A DNA stretch of 6,975 nucleotides from Pseudomonadota bacterium (GCA_021795255.1 JAJYPQ010000203.1:1-6975), one strand, 5' to 3'. Shown: positions 1 through 6,021, counted from the first letter of the stretch. Notes: generated by a model not told the origin, from the letters alone. Program-made: numbers and translations.

Positions 1-57
1 AAAGATGGGCATGAGGCTCGTGCCTGGCGAACCGGTCGCTTCATAACAGTAAGGACA

Positions 58-201
58 TCAATATGTTAGAGAGTGTTTCTTGAGAGGCTTCAGCCCGTCC
101 GCATAAGGGGCATTCGTGACAAGCTTGTCCTTTCCTGACCACGCATCTTTGGTATAGTAAAAGCCGTTCGCTTCAGCATGCGATCCTCCCCTACGAGCCA
201 T
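58..201 (-). CDS. Small hypothetical protein or gene remnant, 47 aa
   Basis: I do not recognise this. The minus-strand frame runs from an ATG at 201-199 to a TGA at 60-58 and gives 47 residues starting MARRGGSHAEANGFYYTKDA. It is rich in Lys, Tyr, Gly and Ala with a balanced composition, unlike the Arg/Ser/Pro-rich shadow frames around it. The same frame stays open upstream to a stop at 249-247 and there encodes a CxxC (residues CVSC, codons 222-211) just before the ATG. No start codon other than the ATG is visible in that extension, so the reading frame could be the 3' end of a gene whose front has been lost or frameshifted. No convincing Shine-Dalgarno sequence precedes the ATG. Codon third positions are less GC-biased than in the neighbouring genes, which would fit foreign origin. 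It could equally be a chance frame. Confidence 0.3.
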   Translation of the reverse strand: MARRGGSHAEANGFYYTKDAWSGKDKLVTNAPYADGLKPLKKHSLTY

Positions 202-238
202 AAATGCGTTGCAGGATACGCAGCGCTTAGGTTGGAGT

Positions 239-430
239 GGCCATTCTCACCAGCGAACAGGCGGCACGACCCACCGGCTGTGAGAACGCCTGTCGCCCGA
301 CTTCGTCGGTCGGCCTGGATCGCCATTGGTCCTTGGTAAACACAGTCCACGTAGGCTCGATGAGACCGCTAGCGGGCAGGTCGCACCTGGCACTCCCTAC
401 GACCGCGCACGCGCTTAAGGGGCGTGGTAG
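239..430. other. Cluster of hairpin-forming inverted repeats
   Basis: Five possible stems follow each other. Stem 1: GGC 239-241, TTCTCA 244-249 and CAGC 251-254 pair with GCTG 277-280, TGAGAA 281-286 and GCC 288-290, which is 13 pairs interrupted by small bulges. Stem 2: CCGAC 297-301 with GTCGG 305-309. Stem 3: the perfect palindrome CCGCTAGCGG at 366-375. Stem 4: CAGGT 377-381 with ACCTG 385-389. Stem 5: CTAC 397-400 and CACGC 408-412 with GCGTG 422-426 and GTAG 427-430. Such density suggests a structured RNA, or the folded noncoding end of a mobile element. I cannot match it to a known RNA family (not tRNA, RNase P, tmRNA or a group II domain V). Strand, ends and transcription are unknown. 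Confidence 0.35.
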
Positions 431-492
431 GCGAAATCCCAGCTTCACTTACTAAAGAAACAATCGGTAAGAGATCTGCGAGGTGCCGGGGC

Positions 493-498
493 TATAAT
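493..498 (+). promoter_or_regulatory. Consensus -10 hexamer for the Rrf2 gene
   Basis: TATAAT is a perfect sigma-70 -10 element, and a transcript would start near 505, giving a leader of about 34 nt before the ATG at 539. No recognisable -35 hexamer is found 16-18 bp upstream (bases 469-476 read AAGAGATC) and there is no extended TG. The promoter may therefore be weak or activator-dependent. Confidence 0.5.
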
Positions 499-513
499 TC
501 CGGTTTACCGTAT

Positions 514-525
514 CCGATTTATCGG
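514..525. promoter_or_regulatory. Dyad CCGAT-TT-ATCGG, possible operator
   Basis: A perfect 5-bp inverted repeat with a 2-bp centre lies just downstream of the predicted transcription start and 13 bp before the Rrf2 start codon. Rrf2 regulators commonly repress their own genes from sites near the promoter, so autoregulation is a reasonable guess. Flanking GTT (504-506) and AAC (528-530) add a rough outer symmetry. The site could also be chance in GC-rich DNA. Confidence 0.3.
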
Positions 526-538
526 CTAACATCTGTGC

Positions 539-1048
539 ATGGCCGTTCTTGGGAAAGGCGTCGAGTACGCCCTGCATTGCTTGCTCTATCTCAGCAATCC
601 GCCAGACACGCACAGTCTGGCCGTGGGTGACATTGCCCGTTTTCAGGGCGTTTCGGAGACCTACCTTGCCAAGGTCTTCACCAAACTCAAAAAAGCGGGG
701 TTGGTGCGCTCGGCACTCGGCGCCAAAGGGGGCTACGAATTGGGCCGGCCGCCGGAGCAGATCACGTTCTGGGACGTGGCAGTCGCCGTAGAGGGCGAGG
801 TCCGCCTGTTCGAATGCTGGAATATCCGCGAAAAGAGCGCGCTATACCGCGGAAAACCCAAACCCAACCTGGCCCGAGGCGGACCCTGCACGATCCACCA
901 AGTCATGATGGAGGCTGAGGCGCAGATCAAGGCGGCGCTGGCGGCGAAAACGCTGGCCTGGCTCGCACAAGAGATCGACCGGAAGATCCCGCAACACATG
1001 GACCAGGCGGCGCGATGGTTTCGAGAGATTACGTTGTCCGAGTCGTAG
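539..1048 (+). CDS. Rrf2-family transcriptional regulator
   Basis: This 169-residue protein has the Rrf2 layout. It opens with the family-typical KGVEYALHCLLYLS stretch (residues 6-19), followed by a winged helix-turn-helix: recognition region SETYLAKVFTKLKKAGLV at 39-56, then the wing with GAKGGYELGRPP at 61-72. Family members bind DNA as dimers and many sense redox state, iron or nitric oxide through an Fe-S cluster held by three cysteines (IscR, NsrR). Here only two cysteines lie in the sensor region, C93 and C117, followed by H120; Ser100 lies in the stretch where a middle cysteine might be expected. Cluster binding is therefore uncertain. The length is normal. The ATG at 539 is chosen because it starts the conserved N-terminus, although no clear Shine-Dalgarno precedes it. 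The gene ends 62 bp before an FAD oxidoreductase, its likely target or operon partner. Confidence 0.9.
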   Translation: MAVLGKGVEYALHCLLYLSNPPDTHSLAVGDIARFQGVSETYLAKVFTKLKKAGLVRSALGAKGGYELGRPPEQITFWDVAVAVEGEVRLFECWNIREKSALYRGKPKPNLARGGPCTIHQVMMEAEAQIKAALAAKTLAWLAQEIDRKIPQHMDQAARWFREITLSES

Positions 1049-1054
1049 AAATTT

Positions 1055-1079
1055 TTCGGTATAATTCGGATAATATAGA
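1055..1079 (+). promoter_or_regulatory. AT-rich promoter candidate before the oxidoreductase gene
   Basis: The gap between the Rrf2 gene and the oxidoreductase contains TATAAT (1060-1065) inside an imperfect tandem repeat, TTCGGTATAA (1055-1064) and TTCGGATAAT (1065-1074), followed by TATAGA (1074-1079). No good -35 is visible at the right spacing; TTGTCC at 1034-1039 is 20 bp away. The string TATAATTCGG closely matches TATAATTCCGG at the Rrf2 promoter (493-503), so both promoters may share a regulator site. Read-through from the Rrf2 promoter is also possible. Confidence 0.4.
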
Positions 1080-1110
1080 TCGCTATTAACGTCTTTACGA
1101 GGAGAAGAGG

Positions 1111-2316
1111 ATGGAGAAGCCCACGAAACACCTGGTTATTGCAGGAGGCGGATTTGCTGGATTCTGGAGCGCCATGAGCGCTGTGAGGCGCGCCATGGAG
1201 ATGGGCGTGCGCGACAATCTGAAAATCACCCTCATCAACCGTGACGAATACCTGGGGCTTCGGCCGCGCTTCTACGAAGCCGAGCTCGCTGGGACCCGGA
1301 TACCTCTCAGAAATTGGCTGGCACCGCTTGGCATCACCCTCATCATCGGCGAGATCGAGGGCGTCATTCCAGCATCCCGGCGCATCCAGTTCGTAAATGG
1401 GTCCAGGGTCCTTCCCGATATTGCCTATGATCAGCTGATTCTCGCGACCGGCAGCCGCCAGGCCTATCCGGACTTCATCGGGCAAGGCCGCGTATTCAAC
1501 GTGGACACCTTCGAGGACGCCACTACCCTGGACCAGCACCTGCGGACGCTCGCCGCAACGCACTTCCCGACACCCGCCTCGCGAACCTTCGTGGTGATCG
1601 GAGGAAGTTTTACCGGGCTCGAAATCGTGACAGCGCTCCCCTCAAGGCTGAGACTCTTTGCCCCGTCGATTTCACAATTCACTATCCATCTCATTGAGCG
1701 GGCGCCAGAGATCGCGCCGGGTTACACCCCCGACGCGCGCCAGCACATCGTCAAACGCCTGCAGCACCTAGGCATCACCGTGCACACGGGTCAAGAGGGG
1801 CTCCGCCACGAGAACGATCAGCTGATTCTGGCGGACAATCAACGACTATCAACCGAGACCGTGATCCTCGCGACCGGCTTCATGGCAAGCCCCTTGACTG
1901 CTGCATTCAGCGGGCCGAGGGACCGCCTAGGTCGCATCGCGGTGGATACCTTCCTGCGCCTGCCAGAGCACCCAGACGTGCTCGCGGCAGGGGATGTATC
2001 CTTGGCCAAAACCGATCCTGATCACTATGCCGTCATGTCCTGCCAACACGCCATACCGCAAGGCCGGACCGCGGGTCACAATGCTGCGAGTCTCTTGTTC
2101 AACAAAGACCCATTACCCTATGCGCAGTCGCGCTACATTACCTGTCTGGATTTGGGTCCCGGAGACGCGCTCACGACCGCCGGCTGGGAGCGCCACTTGA
2201 AAACAATCGGACCCGAAGGCAAGGCCATAAAGACCGAAATCGTGAACCAATTGGTCCCGCCACCCACGGACATCGCGGACACGCTGGCGATGGCGTCACC
2301 GGTGACCTCCTCCTAA
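1111..2316 (+). CDS. NAD(P)/FAD-dependent oxidoreductase, NDH-2-like
   Basis: A 401-residue two-dinucleotide-fold flavoprotein of the NDH-2/sulfide:quinone reductase-like superfamily. It probably passes electrons from NAD(P)H or another donor to quinone or a soluble acceptor. The N-terminal FAD fold shows AGGGFAGFWS (residues 11-20, GxGxxG). YDQLILATGS (106-115) and VILATGF (251-257) are the usual ATG motifs. The second fold shows VVIGGSFTGLE (161-171), where the third glycine of GxGxxG is Ser. LAAGDVS (291-297) is the second FAD-binding signature. CQHAIPQGRTAGHNA (311-325) and LDLGPGDALTTAGW (346-359) resemble the corresponding NDH-2 segments and argue against a thioredoxin reductase; there is no CxxC. 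The C-terminus has no obvious membrane helix. ACGAGGAG at 1097-1104, 6 nt before the ATG, supports the start. Exact substrate is not determinable; rubredoxin or sulfide reductase-like roles remain possible. Confidence 0.85.
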   Translation: MEKPTKHLVIAGGGFAGFWSAMSAVRRAMEMGVRDNLKITLINRDEYLGLRPRFYEAELAGTRIPLRNWLAPLGITLIIGEIEGVIPASRRIQFVNGSRVLPDIAYDQLILATGSRQAYPDFIGQGRVFNVDTFEDATTLDQHLRTLAATHFPTPASRTFVVIGGSFTGLEIVTALPSRLRLFAPSISQFTIHLIERAPEIAPGYTPDARQHIVKRLQHLGITVHTGQEGLRHENDQLILADNQRLSTETVILATGFMASPLTAAFSGPRDRLGRIAVDTFLRLPEHPDVLAAGDVSLAKTDPDHYAVMSCQHAIPQGRTAGHNAASLLFNKDPLPYAQSRYITCLDLGPGDALTTAGWERHLKTIGPEGKAIKTEIVNQLVPPPTDIADTLAMASPVTSS

Positions 2317-2524
2317 CAGCGCCTTGCTGCCTATCAGCGATCTCGGGTGTCGCTATGGACGATCACGGAAGATCACACGTTGATGCAGGGTGCCATGCGA
2401 TCGTTGCCTCGGGGTACAGCGCCGCATCGAGGATCGTCTCACGGCCTTGGGCGCAGGCACACACAGGCGCCGTAGGCCGCACACCGCGAAGGATGGAGCG
2501 TACGAGCGTAGTGCCCAACGAGGG
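2317..2524. other. Convergent intergenic gap
   Basis: This region separates the ends of the oxidoreductase gene (+) and ubiV (-). I see no GC stem followed by a T-run on either strand, so neither unit has an obvious intrinsic terminator and Rho-dependent ending is likely. A short direct repeat, GATCAC at 2361-2366 and 2371-2376, is the only local pattern. Open frames here are antisense-like and overlapping. Confidence 0.5.
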
Positions 2525-3409
2525 TCACGGGCACACGGCCTGTCCGGCTTGGCCATGCCAGTAACCGTTGGTGCCCCGAGCGAGGCCTTTAGACTCCAGC
2601 ATCCGGAGCGCGGCCTCTGCTGTCGATCGTCGATCCAGAACCGCGCGGAAGGCCTCGATCACAGACAGTGAATGCTTGCGTTCAGGCATAATGCGTAAAA
2701 TATTCACGCCCGCCGCATCGAGGGCGTCGAGCTCGGTGAGATAATTCAAGGTCTGCGCGGAATGCACTTGAGGCCCGTTTATCGTCAGAAACGGCACATC
2801 CTCTTGCGTCGCGACCGGGATACCGGCCGCTTGGCCTTCGCAAATCCACTCGCATGCGTCCTTACCGCGATCGATGTGGCGTGCGCTAAAGCAGCGTGCC
2901 GAATAGGCGAGGGCGGGTTTCCCGAAGGCCAAGACCTCACACTCGATAGACGTCCCAGGCGCGGCGCGCAAGGTCGCGAGCGCGCTTCCATCCAACTCCA
3001 GGGCCGCCACGAATCGTGTGGCCCCACTCTCGGCCAGGATCTTTAAAGCCTCTTCGTTGTAGATATTGAGGGTGGCGCCCGCCACAAAAGCGCCTCCGCG
3101 CGCCAGGGTCACGGCACTCATATCGTTGGCCTCGATAAGGAAGCGGCCGTTTAGGCATAATCGCCGCGTCGCTCTCATCTCCGCCTCGCCATCGACCAGG
3201 ATAAGGCTCGACAAAACGACCTCTTTTCCATGCGCTGCCAGCATGTCGCCTATGACGAGCCAATCCGATAAGCGCAGGCCGCGGCGCTTGTAGCAGACGG
3301 TCTCGCCAAGATAAACGATATCGATGGGGCTTTCGGCGATTTCGGCATAAAAGTCTTGGATACCCTTCGGTTCCCAAAAAAAGGGGATGGGCGCAAGCGA
3401 GAGTCTCAT
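2525..3409 (-). CDS. UbiV, O2-independent ubiquinone biosynthesis protein (U32 family)
   Basis: UbiV works with UbiU to hydroxylate the ubiquinone ring without oxygen, using prephenate as the oxygen source in the E. coli system. The 294-residue product begins MRLSLAPIPFFWEP, like E. coli UbiV, and is essentially the same length. Its four cluster cysteines are C39 (GETVCYKRRG), C173 (YSARCFSAR), C186 and C190 (CEWIC), keeping the C-x12-C-x3-C spacing. FVAGATLNIYNEEALKIL (108-125) and NGYWHGQAG (281-289) are further family landmarks. The ATG at 3409 forms an ATGA overlap with the ubiU stop and sits 8 nt after GAGAGG. An ATG at 3415 is only 2 nt from that site, and an upstream extension to 3481 has no family support. 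Last gene of the four-gene operon. No ubiT (SCP2-domain lipid carrier) is visible nearby. Confidence 0.93.
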   Translation of the reverse strand: MRLSLAPIPFFWEPKGIQDFYAEIAESPIDIVYLGETVCYKRRGLRLSDWLVIGDMLAAHGKEVVLSSLILVDGEAEMRATRRLCLNGRFLIEANDMSAVTLARGGAFVAGATLNIYNEEALKILAESGATRFVAALELDGSALATLRAAPGTSIECEVLAFGKPALAYSARCFSARHIDRGKDACEWICEGQAAGIPVATQEDVPFLTINGPQVHSAQTLNYLTELDALDAAGVNILRIMPERKHSLSVIEAFRAVLDRRSTAEAALRMLESKGLARGTNGYWHGQAGQAVCP

Positions 3410-4410
3410 CGCCATGGCCTCTCGAAGGCCCCGAGCGTCTGGTGGTGGCCCTCTGACAGAGACGCCAATCCCTCGGTCCATTGGGCTTGCACGCTGTAGG
3501 CCTCGGGGTTCCGGGAATAGGCGTCTAGGGCCGCCCGAAAGATCGCCGTCACGCGCGCCACATAAGAGGGTGAGCGCTGGCGTCCTTCGATCTTGATCGC
3601 GCGCACCGGAATCCGAGTCAGATCCCCCAGGATAGGCAGGACGTTGAGGCTAGTTGGCTCCTCCAAGACGTAGCCCACGTCGGATCCGATCTTGAAGCGG
3701 CCCTTGCACAGGGTGGGGTATCCGGCCTTTTCGGATTTTTGGAAGACATCGATTAATACACCGTTTAGGCGTACACGGCGTTCTCGGCCTTTCTCCTCCC
3801 ATCGGACGGCGGCGGCCGGCGAACAGGCGCCGCCGGTATTTGGGGATACGCCGGTCGCGTAAGACGATAGCGCGCACCGCCCTTCGACCATGACGCATAA
3901 GCCGCCAAACCCGAAGACCTCGAGATCCACTGGGGCCTTATCCGCGAGCCTTTGGACCTGATTCAACGCCAAAACACGCGGCAGGACCGCACGCGTCACG
4001 CCCAATTGCTCGGAATAGAATCTCAAGGCCTCGTTGCTCGTAGCCGACCCCTGGACGGACAAATGACGGGGCAGCTCCGGATGGTGGCGCTGGCAATAGC
4101 GCAACACCGCGAGATCGGCCGCTATGATCGCATCTACGCCAGCGGACGCGGCGTGATCGGCGCTCTGCTGCCACATAGCCAATCGCCCCGGCTTTGCGTA
4201 GGTGTTGAGTGCGAGATAGACCTTGCATCCGCGTCCGTGAGCATAGCGAACCCCGCTCACAAGTTCGGCGGCGGTCAGGTTAAGGCCCGGGAAATTGCGA
4301 GCGTTGGTTTCGTTCTTCAGCCCCACATAAACGGCATCCGCTCCGTGATCGACCGCCGCCTCAAGGGCGGCACCCGTGCCCGCGGGACAAACCAGTTCCG
4401 GTATCGTCAT
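3406..4410 (-). CDS. UbiU, O2-independent ubiquinone biosynthesis protein (U32 family)
   Basis: UbiU forms a heterodimer with UbiV, and both carry a 4Fe-4S cluster. Despite the old peptidase U32 label it is a hydroxylation factor. The 334-residue product starts MTIPELVCPAGTGAALEAAV, then GADAVYVGLKNETNARNF (23-40), the family core. The four cluster cysteines are C172 and C179 (LCVMVEGRC), C196 (GGACSP) and C235 (TLCKGRF). The spacing is identical to E. coli UbiU (C169, C176, C193, C232) shifted by three. IKIEGRQRSPSYVARVTAIFRAALD (272-296) is the conserved U32 tail. The ATG at 4410 overlaps the TGA of the upstream radical SAM gene (ATGA) and has AAAGG a few bases before it. The frame stays open to an ATG at 4647, but that lies deep in the upstream gene and adds nonconserved residues. 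Confidence 0.95.
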   Translation of the reverse strand: MTIPELVCPAGTGAALEAAVDHGADAVYVGLKNETNARNFPGLNLTAAELVSGVRYAHGRGCKVYLALNTYAKPGRLAMWQQSADHAASAGVDAIIAADLAVLRYCQRHHPELPRHLSVQGSATSNEALRFYSEQLGVTRAVLPRVLALNQVQRLADKAPVDLEVFGFGGLCVMVEGRCALSSYATGVSPNTGGACSPAAAVRWEEKGRERRVRLNGVLIDVFQKSEKAGYPTLCKGRFKIGSDVGYVLEEPTSLNVLPILGDLTRIPVRAIKIEGRQRSPSYVARVTAIFRAALDAYSRNPEAYSVQAQWTEGLASLSEGHHQTLGAFERPWR

Positions 4411-5336
4411 AAGGCCTTTGCCTGCGCCAAGACCCCTTGGGACGTTCCCCTCTTTGCGAATTCTGCGGCAATCGCGTTTAAGACTCGCCACTTGCCGGAA
4501 CACCACTCGGGGGCAAGAAGCAAAGCGGCGCGGGCGGTCCCGGTTAGTCGATGAAAAATGATATGGCGCGGTGTGCGCTCGATGAGGTCGGTTACAATGG
4601 CGATATAGTCCTCGAAAGACACCAGCGTCAACTGGCCCCGGCGCCAATCGTGCGCCAAGCGACTCCCGCGAACCACATGCAAGGGGTGCACTTTGAGGCC
4701 GGCCACACCGAGAGACAGAACCCGCGTCAATGTCTCTAGGGCATGATTGCGGCCCTCGCCCGGCAGGCCAATGATAAGGTGCGTGCAGACCGGCAATTTA
4801 TAGCGGCGCACAAGGGCAATCGCTTCGCGATATTCGGCGAAGCCATGGCCTCTATTCACGCGCAAAAGGGTCTCATCAAAACTTGACTGTAAACCCAGCT
4901 CGATCCAGACCGTGTAGCCGCGGTCACGATAGGAGGCGAGCTGCGCCACGATCGGCTCGGATAAGCAATCGGGACGCGTACCCACGCTCAAACCGACGAC
5001 GCCCGGCACCGAAAGCGCCTCTTCGTAGCGAGAGACCAGGGTATCCAGCGGGGCGTAGGTGTTCGTGTATGTTTGGAAATAGGCCAGGACCTTGCGCGCT
5101 CCGGTACGGCGCACGACGCAGGCCATGCCCGCGCGGACCTGATCGGCAATAGTCGGCATCCGAACCTGGGGTTGGAACGACTTGTTGTTGCAAAATGTGC
5201 AACCACCCCGGCCGCTGCGACCGTCGCGATTGGGACAGGTAAAACCAGCATCTATAGCCACCTTGTGGACTCGTTCGCCGAATTGCGAAAGCAAGTGTTG
5301 CCCGAACGTGTCAACGAACTCGGAAAGCACGACCAC
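4407..5336 (-). CDS. TIGR01212 / YhcC-type radical SAM protein
   Basis: A radical SAM enzyme resembling E. coli YhcC; the substrate is not established. With the GTG start at 5336 it has 309 residues. The cluster motif is C34, C46 and C49 in GFTCPNRDGRSGRGGCTFC, the long C-x11-C-x2-C spacing typical of this family rather than CxxxCxxC. Later landmarks are FQTYTNTY (87-94), GLSVGTRPDCL (115-125), WIELGLQS (144-151), THLIIGLPGEG (185-195) and the C-terminal WCSGKWRVLNAI. The start is uncertain: GTG 5336 lies 6 nt after a G-run (5348-5343), GTG 5330 lies close behind AGGTGG, and an ATG at 5381 would add residues not seen in the family. The 5' end overlaps the preceding radical SAM gene by 20-26 nt and the 3' end overlaps ubiU by 4 nt, so coupled translation is likely. 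Confidence 0.88.
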   Translation of the reverse strand: MVVLSEFVDTFGQHLLSQFGERVHKVAIDAGFTCPNRDGRSGRGGCTFCNNKSFQPQVRMPTIADQVRAGMACVVRRTGARKVLAYFQTYTNTYAPLDTLVSRYEEALSVPGVVGLSVGTRPDCLSEPIVAQLASYRDRGYTVWIELGLQSSFDETLLRVNRGHGFAEYREAIALVRRYKLPVCTHLIIGLPGEGRNHALETLTRVLSLGVAGLKVHPLHVVRGSRLAHDWRRGQLTLVSFEDYIAIVTDLIERTPRHIIFHRLTGTARAALLLAPEWCSGKWRVLNAIAAEFAKRGTSQGVLAQAKAL

Positions 5337-5961
5337 CTGTGACCCCCCATGGCCGCGCGCGAAATTCCACTCCCATATCACGCGCTATGGTAGCGCACGC
5401 CCCGATATCCACCCCGTCTAGGCCCTCGATCGCGGTAAGAGTGACCCTGGGCACGAAATCCCGGCAGCGCTTAGCGAAGGCCAGAACGGCGGCGAAGCTT
5501 CCGCCAAGCCGCGGCCGACACAAACGCCGGTAGAGAGTCTCGTTTTGCGCGTTCAGAGAGATGGACACGTGGTCTATGAGACCCGCGAGTTGTAAAACGG
5601 TGTCGCGGCCATGGATCAAATTGGCGAGTCCGTCGGTATTAAGGCGCAGGCGGCCACCGTCTTTCCGAAGAGTCGAGGCGACCTCGAGCAGGGTGTCCAA
5701 GCGCATCGTCGGCTCGCCTAGGCCGCAAAAGACGTATTCCGCGCACGCCCCCTCGCGATGCGCCGCTAAAACGACATCCGCGGCCGTCGGCTCGCGTGCC
5801 AACGGCAACCGCAGGTAGGCCTCCTCGACAGTCCAAGTGCGATGGAATTTGGGGCAAAACCGGCAACGCAGGGTGCAGCGACTGGTGAGGTTCAAATAGA
5901 CGCCCTGACCTATTCGATAGGCTACAACGCCCCGTGTCGGCTGTGAAAAGCCCTCCCCCAT
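5311..5961 (-). CDS. TatD-associated-type radical SAM protein
   Basis: A small radical SAM protein, 216 residues, of the family often annotated as TatD family nuclease-associated radical SAM protein (TIGR04038-like). Function is unknown. The cluster motif is C29, C33 and C36 in LTSRCTLRCRFC (CxxxCxxC). YVFCGLGEPTMRLDTLLEVA (76-95) contains the GEP SAM-contact motif, followed by LRLNTDGLANLIHGRDTV, IDHVSISLNAQNETLYRRLCRP and VTLTAIEGLDGVDI, all characteristic of this family. It is not NrdG, which has a different sequence around its cysteines, even though nrdD is divergent next door. ATG 5961 is chosen because AAGGAG (5975-5970) lies 8 nt upstream. The in-frame GTG at 5970 overlaps that ribosome site. 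It is first in the operon, about 26 nt from the predicted transcription start. No tatD gene is in the window. Confidence 0.88.
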   Translation of the reverse strand: MGEGFSQPTRGVVAYRIGQGVYLNLTSRCTLRCRFCPKFHRTWTVEEAYLRLPLAREPTAADVVLAAHREGACAEYVFCGLGEPTMRLDTLLEVASTLRKDGGRLRLNTDGLANLIHGRDTVLQLAGLIDHVSISLNAQNETLYRRLCRPRLGGSFAAVLAFAKRCRDFVPRVTLTAIEGLDGVDIGACATIARDMGVEFRARPWGVTGGRAFRVR

Positions 5962-5969
5962 CGCCCCCA

Positions 5970-5975
5970 CTCCTT
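5970..5975 (-). promoter_or_regulatory. Ribosome binding site deciding the first operon gene's start
   Basis: AAGGAG on the minus strand, 8 nt before ATG 5961. Because the G at 5970 is also the first base of an in-frame GTG, that GTG cannot be used with this site, so the ATG is preferred. Confidence 0.6.
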
Positions 5976-5990
5976 TAGCAGACCCAGGAC

Positions 5991-6014
5991 GCCAGTGTAC
6001 GGACCGACACTGGC
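5991..6014. promoter_or_regulatory. Perfect 8-bp dyad GCCAGTGT-N8-ACACTGGC, possible operator
   Basis: Arms at 5991-5998 and 6007-6014 are perfectly complementary, and the spacer holds a small internal CGG-A-CCG symmetry. The dyad lies between the FNR-type box and the operon start and overlaps the predicted -10, so a bound protein would probably block transcription. It lacks a following T-run, which argues against a terminator. I cannot name the regulator; the arms do not match NrdR or FNR consensus. Confidence 0.45.
5994..5999 (-). promoter_or_regulatory. -10 hexamer of the radical SAM-ubiUV operon
   Basis: On the minus strand this reads TACACT (4/6 to TATAAT). If transcription starts at 5987, the FNR-type box is centred at -41.5, the exact geometry of class II FNR-activated promoters, where the activator replaces the -35. 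The leader would be about 26 nt and contain the AAGGAG site. Confidence 0.5.
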
Positions 6015-6021
6015 CAATCCG

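Larger units (their letters stand above)
1..538. other. Left-end region without a recognised gene
   Basis: No frame on either strand gives a recognisable protein family here. The longer open frames (for example 237-455 on the plus strand and 90-350 or 227-448 on the minus strand) overlap one another and have low-complexity, Arg/Ser/Pro-rich translations typical of antisense or noncoding DNA. What can be pointed out is: a plus-strand frame open from the window edge to a TAA at 44-46, too short to judge; a protein-like 47-codon minus-strand frame at 58-201; a dense set of inverted repeats at 239-430; and a promoter with a dyad (493-525) serving the Rrf2 gene. The mixture of a short orphan frame and strong hairpins would fit the end of a degraded mobile element or an RNA gene, but I see no transposase, tRNA or named RNA motif. 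Confidence 0.6.

Noticed and set aside
2..46. Plus-strand frame open from the window edge to TAA at 44-46, as the tail of an upstream gene
   Set aside because: Only 14 codons are available and they match no family I can name, so neither coding status nor identity can be supported.
237..455. Plus-strand 72-codon frame and overlapping minus-strand frames at 90-350 and 227-448
   Set aside because: The frames are mutually overlapping, have compositions typical of noncoding or antisense DNA, and cover the inverted-repeat cluster; none has a clear ribosome site.
733..1563. Minus-strand 276-codon frame across the Rrf2 and oxidoreductase genes
   Set aside because: It is antisense to two well-supported genes and its translation shows no family features.
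3952..4554. Plus-strand 200-codon frame opposite ubiU and the YhcC-type gene
   Set aside because: Antisense shadow in GC-rich DNA; the minus strand carries clear conserved motifs throughout.
5311..5961. First operon gene as the NrdD activase NrdG
   Set aside because: The sequence around the CxxxCxxC and the GLGEPTMRLDTLLEVA and LNTDGLANLIHGR segments match the TatD-associated radical SAM family, not NrdG.
5991..6014. The 5991-6014 dyad as an intrinsic terminator
   Set aside because: It lies between divergent genes, has no T-run on either side, and overlaps a promoter element.
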